Part shown: one piece after another, positions 32,057-39,389 of the stretch
How the letters are laid out: each line of letters opens with the position of its first letter
How positions within the stretch are numbered: position 1 is the stretch's first letter
Assembly (NCBI GenBank): GCA_902790325.1
Contig: CADARP010000018.1
Location: 46,349 to 92,914 of the forward strand
DNA length: 46,566 bases
Direction of reading: 5' to 3'
Source: Oscillospiraceae bacterium
Lineage (GTDB): Bacteria > Bacillota > Clostridia > Oscillospirales > Acutalibacteraceae
The notes under the pieces: generated by a model
Database searches by the model: none
Told to the model about the DNA's origin: nothing
What the model saw: the letters and a program-made list of their open reading frames with translations, nothing else
Position numbers and translations under genes: made by a program

Positions 32057-32758
32057 TCAAAATTCTCCTGACAGTTCCGCGACATACGGCCGGTGATCGG
32101 AAACGACGACGGCCGGAATGCCGGCAGACGTCACCGTATAGCCGGAGCTTGTGAAAATATAGTCGATCTTTTTGCGCGGGCAGTCCGACGGAAAACTCAT
32201 CGTCCCCGCCGGCAGAAACGCATCGACGTCCTGCATCCGGGAGCGGATCGGCGAAAGCACCGCGTTGTCGGGCGTGACGTTGAAATCGCCCATCAGGATG
32301 CACCTATCCGCTTCGAGCAGCGGCAGTACCGTCTGCAGCGCGTTGTCCTGCTCGTCGGGATTCAGTCCGAAGTGCGTCACCAGAACGGTGTGGCCGGCGA
32401 TTCTCGCGCGCAGCACGGCGCGCGGTTCATAGTATTCCGTACCGCTGCGCACCTCTGGATACGGGATCGGGATCGTTTCGGCGTGTTCGATCGGGAACCG
32501 CGAAACGACCGCGTTTCCGAACGGCTCCGTGCCGTCGTCAAGAAACGCTTCGGAGAAATACCACTGCCAGCCCAGGCGCTTCGCCAGCTTTTCGGCCTGC
32601 TCGCCGCATCCGGCGCACCCGCCGTACACTTCGTTCAGTCCGACAATGTCTGCGCCGCTTTCGCGTATGACGGCCGCAAACGCATCGTAGTCGATCCTTT
32701 GTGTCCGCACGTTCTCAAAGTGCAGCACATTGTAGCTCATCACGCGCAGCGTGCTCAT
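32057..32758 (-). CDS. Endonuclease/exonuclease/phosphatase (EEP) family hydrolase
   Basis: 233 residues with the metal-dependent EEP fold: SYNVLHFEN (Asn), GLNEVYGG (Glu), LMGDFNVTPDN (Asp-x-Asn) and the terminal SDHRPYVAEL (Asp-His). The family includes DNA-repair nucleases, nucleotide and lipid phosphatases; the substrate cannot be assigned. It overlaps metF by four bases and ends next to the metH start, so it is translated within the methionine unit. No signal peptide, so intracellular. Why a nuclease/phosphatase should be welded between metF and metH is unclear. Confidence 0.85.
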   Translation of the reverse strand: MSTLRVMSYNVLHFENVRTQRIDYDAFAAVIRESGADIVGLNEVYGGCAGCGEQAEKLAKRLGWQWYFSEAFLDDGTEPFGNAVVSRFPIEHAETIPIPYPEVRSGTEYYEPRAVLRARIAGHTVLVTHFGLNPDEQDNALQTVLPLLEADRCILMGDFNVTPDNAVLSPIRSRMQDVDAFLPAGTMSFPSDCPRKKIDYIFTSSGYTVTSAGIPAVVVSDHRPYVAELSGEF

Positions 32759-33597
32759 CGAAGCCCCTCCAGGATATCTGTCGCGATCTGCGGACGGTTC
32801 ATCGTATAGATATGGATGCCGTCGGCGCCGTGCGCCTGCAGGTCGCGGATCTGCCGCACGGCGTAGTCGATACCCGCCTTGCGCAGAGAATCCGGATCAT
32901 TCTCGTAGCGGTAGAGAATGCGGATGATGTCGGAAGGAAGCGAAGCGCCGCAGGTGAAGATCATCCGCTCGATCTGCGCCTTGCTCAGGATCGGCATAAC
33001 GCCCGGCGTAATCGGGATGTGCACGCCGATTCCGCGCGCTTTCTCCAAAAAGCGGTAGAAGCACGTATTGTCAAAAAACAACTGCGTGACGAAAAACGAT
33101 GCGCCCGCCTCCTGCTTTTCATACAGATGCCGCAGATCCTCCTCGGGATCGGCGCACTCGATGTGTCCCTCCGGATAGCACGCGCCGCCCATGCAGAACC
33201 CCTCCGCCTGCAGACGGCGCATGAGCTGCGATGCATAGCGGAACACGCGCGCCGTCGAGCCGGGGATCACGTCGCCGCGCAGCGCCAGCACGTTTTCGAC
33301 GCCCGCATCGTGCAGCCGCTGCACGTCCTCGCACAGCATCTGCTCGTCCGAATTGATGCACGTCAGATGCGCGCACGACTCGATCCCGTAGTCCTTGCGG
33401 ATGGAGCCTGCCAGCACCGCCGTGCGCTCACGTCCGCCGGAGCCGCCCGCCGAACATGTCACGCTGATGTAGTCTGGCGACAGTTTGGACAGCGCCGACA
33501 GCGTCGCATGGAACGACTCGGTCGACAGCTCGCCCTTCGGCGGAAAAATCTCAAAGGAGATCGGTTTTTTCTGTTGAAAAATCTCTGCGATTTTCAT
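32755..33597 (-). CDS. metF: Methylenetetrahydrofolate reductase
   Basis: Reduces 5,10-methylene- to 5-methyl-tetrahydrofolate, the methyl donor used by MetH encoded two genes downstream. The 280-residue flavin barrel has PISFEIFPPKGE at the start, SVTCSAGG, ALRGD, FFVTQLFFD and TPGVMPIL. In anaerobes the electron donor may be ferredoxin-linked instead of NADH; no partner subunit (MetV) is seen here. It overlaps comF and the EEP gene by four bases each. Confidence 0.95.
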   Translation of the reverse strand: MKIAEIFQQKKPISFEIFPPKGELSTESFHATLSALSKLSPDYISVTCSAGGSGGRERTAVLAGSIRKDYGIESCAHLTCINSDEQMLCEDVQRLHDAGVENVLALRGDVIPGSTARVFRYASQLMRRLQAEGFCMGGACYPEGHIECADPEEDLRHLYEKQEAGASFFVTQLFFDNTCFYRFLEKARGIGVHIPITPGVMPILSKAQIERMIFTCGASLPSDIIRILYRYENDPDSLRKAGIDYAVRQIRDLQAHGADGIHIYTMNRPQIATDILEGLR

Positions 33598-34334
33598 TCA
33601 GTATCATCCTTTCCGGATCGTTTCTTTTTCGGATATCCGACCGCAGCGGTCAGGCAAAACACCTCGCACGCGCCGCGGATACGCAGCATTTTGGCACATT
33701 CGGTCAGCGTCGCGCCCGTCGTGCGCAGATCGTCGCACAGCAATATGCGCTTGCCGCGGATCGCCTGCGGGTCTGTCGTCTCGAACACACCGAAGACATT
33801 TCCGCTTCGGCGGCGGTGATCGAGCGAGCGCTGCCGGTTGGTTTCATAGAGCTTTTCGAGCGTCGGCACGCACGGAAGACGCAGTTCCTGCGCGACGCTT
33901 GCCGCCAGCAGTTCGCTCTGGTTATACCGGCGCTCGCGCTTTTCGCGCCGCGTCATCGGCACAAACGTCACAAGATCGAACCGCACATCCGCATATTCCC
34001 GGCGCGCGCACAGCGCCATCTCCCGCCCGAGTACCGACGCGACGTCCGGTTCCTCGTGAAATTTCAGCCGCCGGATCCCCTTGCGCACGACGCCGGTGTA
34101 ATAGAACGGCGATGCGAACGCTGCGGTAAAGCGGCTGTGGCGCTTTTCACAGACGCAGTCGCGCCGCCCGCATCCGCAGTACGGGCACGCCGGCGTCGGA
34201 ACGCGGTGCGCCGCCTCTTCGCAGCGGAAACAGATCTCCGTGCCCGGCGCAACGACCGCACCGCACAGCGCGCAGCGGCGCGGGAACAGAATATAGCGCA
34301 TACGGCGCAGAAGCTCAGAAACCTGTCTGTTCAT
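33594..34334 (-). CDS. comF: ComF-family phosphoribosyltransferase-like protein
   Basis: 246 residues: N-terminal zinc-binding double ribbon (CALC, CFRC, CPYC, CGCGRRDC) and a type I phosphoribosyltransferase domain with LLCDDLRTTGAT in place of the common LVDDVxTTGAT. ComF is linked to DNA uptake in competent bacteria and is widely kept in non-competent ones. Its start lies inside the recD2 3' end (20-base overlap), pairing two DNA-processing genes. With the ComEA-like gene at 12683 it hints at, but does not prove, residual competence machinery. Confidence 0.9.
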   Translation of the reverse strand: MNRQVSELLRRMRYILFPRRCALCGAVVAPGTEICFRCEEAAHRVPTPACPYCGCGRRDCVCEKRHSRFTAAFASPFYYTGVVRKGIRRLKFHEEPDVASVLGREMALCARREYADVRFDLVTFVPMTRREKRERRYNQSELLAASVAQELRLPCVPTLEKLYETNRQRSLDHRRRSGNVFGVFETTDPQAIRGKRILLCDDLRTTGATLTECAKMLRIRGACEVFCLTAAVGYPKKKRSGKDDTE

Positions 34335-36534
34335 CGTCTTCTGTCAAAAATGCGCACAGCGCCGAATAACGGCGTGTTTTTTTATCGTTTTCGGTCATCT
34401 CCCGCACGGTCTCGGCAGCGCCGACAAGGATCAAAATCTGCTTGGCGCGCGTGACCGCCGTGTACAGGAGATTGCGGTACATCAACTGCGGTACGACGCC
34501 CGCGACCGGCACGATCACAGCCGGGAATTCGCTGCCCTGACTCTTGTGCACCGTGACGGCGTAGGCAAGCTCGAGATCCTGCGCGTTCTCTGCGGAATAC
34601 ACGGCGCTGCGGCCGTCGAACACGACCTCCAGTTCGCCTGTTCCGAGGTCGATCCCCGCCAGGACGCCGATGTCGCCGTTGAATACGCCGACGCCTTCTT
34701 CGCCGTCGCGCGTCCACAGAATATCATAATTGTTGCGCACCTGCATGACCTTGTCGCCTGTGCGCAGCACGGTCCCTTTGACCGTGATCTCATTCTTTTT
34801 CGCAGACGGCGGATTGAGCACCTCCTGCAGCTGCTTGTTGAGAAACACCGAGCCGGTTTGTCCCTTGCGGGACGGGCAGAGGACCTGAATATCCTCGGTC
34901 GGCGAAAAGCCGTATGCCCGCGGCAAACGCTCGGCAACGAGGTCGCACACGGTCGAGACGGCGCCGTACGCGGTGCGCTCCATAAAAAAGAAGTCCTTCG
35001 TCCTGCAGGAAAGCTCCGGCATTTCGCCGCGCACGATACGGTGCGCGTTTGTCACGATCAGACTTTCCTGCGCCTGCCGGAACACTTCGCTCAGCGTCAC
35101 GACAGGCAGCATGCCCGACGCGATCAGGTCGTGCAGCACATTGCCCGCGCCGACAGGCGGAAGCTGGTCGGAGTCACCCACCATCACCAGACGGCAGCCG
35201 AGCGGCAGCGCCTTCAGAAGGCTCGAAAACAAATAAACATCCACCATCGACAGCTCGTCCACGATCAGGGCGTTCGCGTCGATGGGATTGCGTTCGTTTC
35301 GCTGGAAACGCGGGTGGTCGCTCTCGTCCCACTCCACTTCCAGCAGGCGGTGCAGCGTCTTCGCCTCGCGTCCCGTGACCTCGCTCATGCGCTTGGCGGC
35401 ACGTCCCGTCGGCGCGGCGAGCGCAACGTCGAGTCCCTGCTCCTCGTACAGACGCAGAATGCCGCGCAGCGCCGTCGTCTTGCCCGTGCCGGGACCGCCG
35501 GTCAGGATCAGAAGTCCCCGTTCGGCAGCGATGCGGATCGCCTCGCGCTGAAGGTCGGCGTAGACGACGCCCTCCTTCTGCTCCGCAATGCGGATCTCCT
35601 CGGGCAGCGTACTGCGTACTGCCGGCGGAAAGCGCAGCTTCATCTTGATATGATCGGCGGCGCTGCGTTCCGCCTCGTACACACGGGGCAGAAACACGAA
35701 CGCCGTATTGTTCCATTCTTTCTGCACGAGCCGTCCGCACGCGACCAGCTCGTCCATCGCCGCTTCGAGCGTTTCGCGCGGATCGCCCAACAGCTCTGCG
35801 CAGGGCGCGAACAGCTTTTCGCGCGGCAGGCACGTGTGGCCGTTGCGCAGATTGTGCCGCACGGCATGGATGATCCCCGCCATCGCACGCAGCTTTTCAT
35901 CCGGTTCATCCTGCATGGCGTGCGCAATCGTGTCGGCACGCTCGAAGGAAACGCCGATCGCCTCGTCGCACAGACAGTACGGATCACGCCGCACCTGATC
36001 GACGGAATCCGACTGGTATGCGCGGAACACGCGGATGCACTCGGATGCGGTCATGCCGAACCGCTCAAGCGCGATCATCACCTCGCGCACCGCAAACTGC
36101 TCACGAAAACGCTGGCAGATCTCCATCGCCTTGGCTGCGGAAATGCCCTTGATGCGCGCCAGGCGCTCGGGCGAATTCTCCAGCACGTCGAACGCGTCCT
36201 CGCCGAACATCTCTACGATCTTCAGCGCCGTGGCGGGGCCGATGCCCTTGATCGCGCCGGAGGACAGATAGTGCAGCAGATCCGCCGCCGTCGACGGCAT
36301 TTTCCGCTCGCAAAGCTCGGCGCGGAACTGTCTGCCGAACGACGCGTGCATATCCCACCGTCCCAGAAGCCGCAGCTCCTCGCCCGGCGCAACGGCGGGC
36401 AGGACGCCCACGACGGTCTCCAGCTCGCCCTGGACATTCAGGTCGAGCACCGTGAACCCGTTTTCCTCGTTGCGGAAGGTCACGCTTTCGACGCTGCCGC
36501 GCAGCTCCGTTTTTTCTTCATCGGGATATGCCAT
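34315..36534 (-). CDS. recD2: RecD2-type ATP-dependent DNA helicase
   Basis: 739 residues: an N-terminal OB-like region, a helix-hairpin-helix pair (IKGIGPATALKIVEMFG and a following ARIKGISAAKA), then a superfamily 1 motor with GGPGTGKTTALR (Walker A), LIVDELSMVD (motif II), GDSDQLPPVG, and a C-terminal VTVHKSQGSEF. This is the RecB/C-independent RecD2 form with 5'-3' polarity, used in replication-fork and mismatch-repair tasks. AGAGGAA precedes the ATG. It is followed by comF with overlap. Confidence 0.95.
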   Translation of the reverse strand: MAYPDEEKTELRGSVESVTFRNEENGFTVLDLNVQGELETVVGVLPAVAPGEELRLLGRWDMHASFGRQFRAELCERKMPSTAADLLHYLSSGAIKGIGPATALKIVEMFGEDAFDVLENSPERLARIKGISAAKAMEICQRFREQFAVREVMIALERFGMTASECIRVFRAYQSDSVDQVRRDPYCLCDEAIGVSFERADTIAHAMQDEPDEKLRAMAGIIHAVRHNLRNGHTCLPREKLFAPCAELLGDPRETLEAAMDELVACGRLVQKEWNNTAFVFLPRVYEAERSAADHIKMKLRFPPAVRSTLPEEIRIAEQKEGVVYADLQREAIRIAAERGLLILTGGPGTGKTTALRGILRLYEEQGLDVALAAPTGRAAKRMSEVTGREAKTLHRLLEVEWDESDHPRFQRNERNPIDANALIVDELSMVDVYLFSSLLKALPLGCRLVMVGDSDQLPPVGAGNVLHDLIASGMLPVVTLSEVFRQAQESLIVTNAHRIVRGEMPELSCRTKDFFFMERTAYGAVSTVCDLVAERLPRAYGFSPTEDIQVLCPSRKGQTGSVFLNKQLQEVLNPPSAKKNEITVKGTVLRTGDKVMQVRNNYDILWTRDGEEGVGVFNGDIGVLAGIDLGTGELEVVFDGRSAVYSAENAQDLELAYAVTVHKSQGSEFPAVIVPVAGVVPQLMYRNLLYTAVTRAKQILILVGAAETVREMTENDKKTRRYSALCAFLTEDDEQTGF

Positions 36535-36546
36535 GTATGTTTCCTC

Positions 36547-36900
36547 TTACAGTTTTTTCATCACGCCCGCCAGTTCCTCCGGCGTGCAGAAAATCACATT
36601 TTTGAGCGTGCGGCAAAACCGCTCGACCTCGTCCCTGTCCGGCGCGGACAATCCGGCGTCCAGCGCGATCACGACGCCCTGTCCGCCCGCGTGCGTCCAC
36701 TGCAGTCGAAGATGCATCGCGTATACGCTGTCGGACGCGGTTCTCGCGCACGTCAGCGGCAAGATCACCGCGAAGCGCGTGTCCTTGCGCACCCGCAAAA
36801 GACGCAGCGTCAGCCAGTAGCCGATCGCCGCGATACCCAGGAAATTGATGACCGGAAGCAGCACGCCCCAGATCGTGTTTGCCGTCTGCATATGCTTCAC
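36547..36900 (-). CDS. Small membrane protein of unknown function
   Basis: 117 residues. One strong hydrophobic helix (about 9-34) is followed by a basic segment and an alpha/beta soluble domain (about 45-117) containing VVIALDAGLSAPDRDEVERFCR. The start may be GTG 36900 or ATG 36891; neither has a clear ribosome site. It lies 12 bases before recD2. No family recognised. Confidence 0.65.
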   Translation of the reverse strand: MKHMQTANTIWGVLLPVINFLGIAAIGYWLTLRLLRVRKDTRFAVILPLTCARTASDSVYAMHLRLQWTHAGGQGVVIALDAGLSAPDRDEVERFCRTLKNVIFCTPEELAGVMKKL

Positions 36901-36934
36901 CCATGCACAGTCTATGCAGCCCGGCGCAAAGCCG

Positions 36935-37969
36935 TTACCGCGCTTCGATCGCCTTCTCGAACAGCGGCAGAAGCCCCATGTTGTCCGGCGTGTGCGGCGG
37001 CAGCTGGTACAAACAGTGTCCGGGGAACTCGTTGCCCTCGACCAGCACGGGGCCGTCCGGCGTCACCGCCAGATCCCAGCCGACGTAGCCGATCTGCGGC
37101 ACGACCTCGGCCGCTTTCTTTGCCAGCTCCACACACTTTTCCCACATCGGGATCGGATAACCGACGAAACGCGTGCCTGTGATCGGATGCGTTTCGTACG
37201 TGTTGTTGTGCTGGTCGACGCAGACGTATTTGAGCTTGCCCGTGTCGAGGTCGATGCGCGTCATCACGCCGCCGTGCAGAAAATTATCGACGCGCCCGCC
37301 GTTGCCGATGCGGCAGATCGCCAGCACCAGCGTAACGGTTTTTCCGTTGTTGATCGTCACCATGCGCAGCGTGTTGATGCTGTCGGGATACAGCGCCGCC
37401 ATGTCCGGATGCTGCACGATCACATCCTCGACGACGCCGGCGCCGATGCTTTGGAGATAGGCATACAACTGCGGCATATCCGCATAGTCCGCCAATCGCA
37501 GGATCTCTACGCCCTTGCCGCACATGCCGTCGCGGGGTTTTGCGACGATCTCCTCTTTGCCCGCACAAAACGCGGCGAGCTTGTCCGTCTCGGCCTTTTC
37601 GTCACAGCCGTCCTCGTCCGGACGCGGGATGCGCAGCCAGCCGCGGCCGAGGAACTGCGCAAAGCGCGCGTTGAATTCGTCCTTGTTCTCAAAGATATGG
37701 CGGTATCCGGCGTCGTTGAAGCGCGATACGAGCCGGTCGTTGACGCCGCGCGTGACGTACGTCTTGCGCTGCGCGGCGTTCGCCCTGTCCATTTGAAAGA
37801 GCGAATAGTCCGTATAGCCCGCCTGATAGCGCACGCCGCACCAGATCATGTCGAGCATAATGAAGGCCTTCGGCTTGCCGCAGCGATCGGACGCCTCGGC
37901 GGCGAGCTGCCCCATATTGCCGAAGTCCATCCTGCGCAGTCTCGCCAAAACGTACTTGATTTTACCCAT
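36935..37969 (-). CDS. Sugar-transfer-associated ATP-grasp protein
   Basis: 344 residues matching the ATP-grasp group found with polysaccharide loci: an N-terminal helical part, EIVAKPRDGMCGKGVEI (ATP-binding Lys loop), VVEDVIVQHPDMAALYPDSINTLRMVT (typical of this subgroup), and GYVGWDLAVTPDGPVLVEGNEFPG (metal-binding Asp, Glu and Asn). It should form an amide, peptide or ester bond using ATP, perhaps decorating a cell-surface glycan. The ATG at 37969 follows AGGAGA; longer frames run into the RNase P RNA gene and are rejected. No glycosyltransferases are nearby. Confidence 0.82.
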   Translation of the reverse strand: MGKIKYVLARLRRMDFGNMGQLAAEASDRCGKPKAFIMLDMIWCGVRYQAGYTDYSLFQMDRANAAQRKTYVTRGVNDRLVSRFNDAGYRHIFENKDEFNARFAQFLGRGWLRIPRPDEDGCDEKAETDKLAAFCAGKEEIVAKPRDGMCGKGVEILRLADYADMPQLYAYLQSIGAGVVEDVIVQHPDMAALYPDSINTLRMVTINNGKTVTLVLAICRIGNGGRVDNFLHGGVMTRIDLDTGKLKYVCVDQHNNTYETHPITGTRFVGYPIPMWEKCVELAKKAAEVVPQIGYVGWDLAVTPDGPVLVEGNEFPGHCLYQLPPHTPDNMGLLPLFEKAIEAR

Positions 37970-37999
37970 TTGTATTTCTCCTGATCTGAAAGCTGAAAG

Positions 38000-38342
38000 G
38001 ATGAGCAGACCTGTAAGCCGGGTTCTGTCGTTGAAGACGGTCATCTTTCTACGCCGTCCGTTGCCGAACGGCTCTCGCCATCCGTCGGGGAACTGCGCCG
38101 AGCAAGCGTCTGCCCCTGTCGATGTTGCTCCGGATAGGGTTTACAGGGCCGCACGGTCTCCCGTGCGCCGGTGAGCTCTTACCTCGCCTTTCCACCCTTA
38201 CCTGCGAACGCAGGCGGTATATCTCTGTTGCACTTTCCCTAAGGTCACCCTCGGCGGCCGTTAGCCGTTATCCTGCTCTGCGGAGCCCGGACTTTCCTCA
38301 CGCACGGCATGCCGTGCCCGCGACCGTCCGGTCTGCTCATCC
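38000..38342 (-). ncRNA. rnpB: RNase P RNA, type A
   Basis: Catalytic RNA that matures tRNA 5' ends. The 5' end (GGATGAGCAGACC) and 3' end (GGTCTGCTCATCC) pair as helix P1. Just inside the 5' end is the universal GAGGAAAGTCCGGGCTCC, in the middle AGGGTGACCTTAGGGAAAGTGCAACAGAGA-type core elements appear as separate blocks, and near the 3' end is the P4 partner AGAAAGATGACCGTC. The length (about 340) and the P-helix order fit bacterial type A, not the Bacillus type B. A consensus promoter lies immediately upstream at 38376-38348. Confidence 0.95.
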
Positions 38343-38347
38343 TTTCT

Positions 38348-38376
38348 ATTTTATAGGATTTCAAACAAGTTGTCAA
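38348..38376 (-). promoter_or_regulatory. rnpB promoter
   Basis: TTGACA (38376-38371), 17 bases, TAAAAT (38353-38348), placing +1 near 38341 at the start of helix P1. It probably also feeds the ATP-grasp gene and the genes beyond. Confidence 0.8.
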
Positions 38377-38447
38377 ATGGTACGAAAAACTTTTTGGAAG
38401 AAATGCGGAAATCTCGCGATTTTTTTGAAAAAACTGCCGTTTATCCC

Positions 38448-38476
38448 TTGTACTGTATGAAAAAAAAGAGTAGAAT
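38448..38476 (+). promoter_or_regulatory. Promoter of the glycyl-radical gene cluster
   Basis: TTGTAC (38448-38453), 17 bases, TAGAAT (38471-38476), about 40 bases before the activase start. It is a weaker-than-consensus promoter divergent from rnpB; no operator palindrome stands out. Confidence 0.6.
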
Positions 38477-38518
38477 GGTATTTGTATTTTTATATCTTGG
38501 TTTAAAAGGACATGTTTT

Positions 38519-39376
38519 ATGAAGGTGCGAGTTCTCCAGCGCGGGTTCAATTTTTCCCAGGACGGTCCCGGAAACCGGCTGGTCTATCACCTGCAGGGCT
38601 GCACGATGCGCTGCCCGTGGTGTTCGAATCCCGAGAGCATCGCGCCGGCAGGCTGCATCCTCGCGCTCGGTGAAGAAGCCGACCGTCTGTGCCCCTTCGG
38701 CGCCGTGCGCGGCGGTATGCCGGACGAAGCGAAGTGCGCGGCATGTGAAAAGCCGTGTCTGTCCGCACACAGCCGGTCTCTGCGCATGAGCTGCACCGAG
38801 GAGGATACGGACGACATACTGCGCGAGGTCGACCGCAGCAAAATGCTGTTCTTCGACGGCGGCGGCGTGACGTTCACCGGCGGCGAGGCGACGCTGCAGT
38901 GGGACGCGTTGGTTCTGCTGCTGTCGGCGCTGCACGAAAAAGGCGTCCATACCGCGCTTGAGACAAACGGCACCCATCCGCGTCTTGCGGAGCTGTTTGA
39001 CCGGATCGACTATCTGATCCTCGACTGCAAGCACTGGGACGACGAAACACACCGCCGCGTGACCGGACGCGGCAACGGACAGATCCTGCGGAATCTCCGC
39101 GCGGCAGCCGGAGCGCGCAGCCAGCTTTTGGTGCGCATCCCGCTGATCGGCGGGTTCAACGACAGCGCCGACGACGCGCGGATGTTTGCCGAAACGCTGT
39201 CCTGCCTGCGGACAGAGCACAGCGTCGAAGTTCTGCGCTACCACGAGTACGGCAGGGACAAATGGAAACAGTGCGGCATGGAATACACCGTGCGCGACGC
39301 ATTTGTATCCGACGAATCGTACCGGCAGTTCTGCGCCGTCCTGCGGGACAGCGGCCTGCAGCTCACACACACATAA
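38519..39376 (+). CDS. Glycyl-radical-enzyme activating protein (radical SAM)
   Basis: 285 residues. The radical-SAM cluster motif is Cys28-x3-Cys32-x2-Cys35 (CTMRCPWC), with GGEATLQ as the AdoMet-binding GGE loop. It abstracts a hydrogen from the C-terminal glycine of the enzyme encoded 13 bases downstream. Between the motif and the barrel is a Cys-containing insert (Cys46, 58, 73, 76, 80, 92). This is less regular than the two-cluster ferredoxin insert of dehydratase-type activases, so it probably binds at most one extra cluster. Oxygen-sensitive, cytoplasmic. Confidence 0.93.
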   Translation: MKVRVLQRGFNFSQDGPGNRLVYHLQGCTMRCPWCSNPESIAPAGCILALGEEADRLCPFGAVRGGMPDEAKCAACEKPCLSAHSRSLRMSCTEEDTDDILREVDRSKMLFFDGGGVTFTGGEATLQWDALVLLLSALHEKGVHTALETNGTHPRLAELFDRIDYLILDCKHWDDETHRRVTGRGNGQILRNLRAAAGARSQLLVRIPLIGGFNDSADDARMFAETLSCLRTEHSVEVLRYHEYGRDKWKQCGMEYTVRDAFVSDESYRQFCAVLRDSGLQLTHT

Positions 39377-39389
39377 AGGAGTGACTTCC

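Noticed and set aside
34546-37182. 878-codon plus-strand open frame opposite recD2
   Set aside because: Arg/His/Ala-rich shadow with no motifs, spanning several well-supported minus-strand genes.
36935-38044. Longer start for the ATP-grasp gene
   Set aside because: The extra 25 codons run into the RNase P RNA 3' end; the ATG at 37969 has AGGAGA and the family's normal N-terminus.
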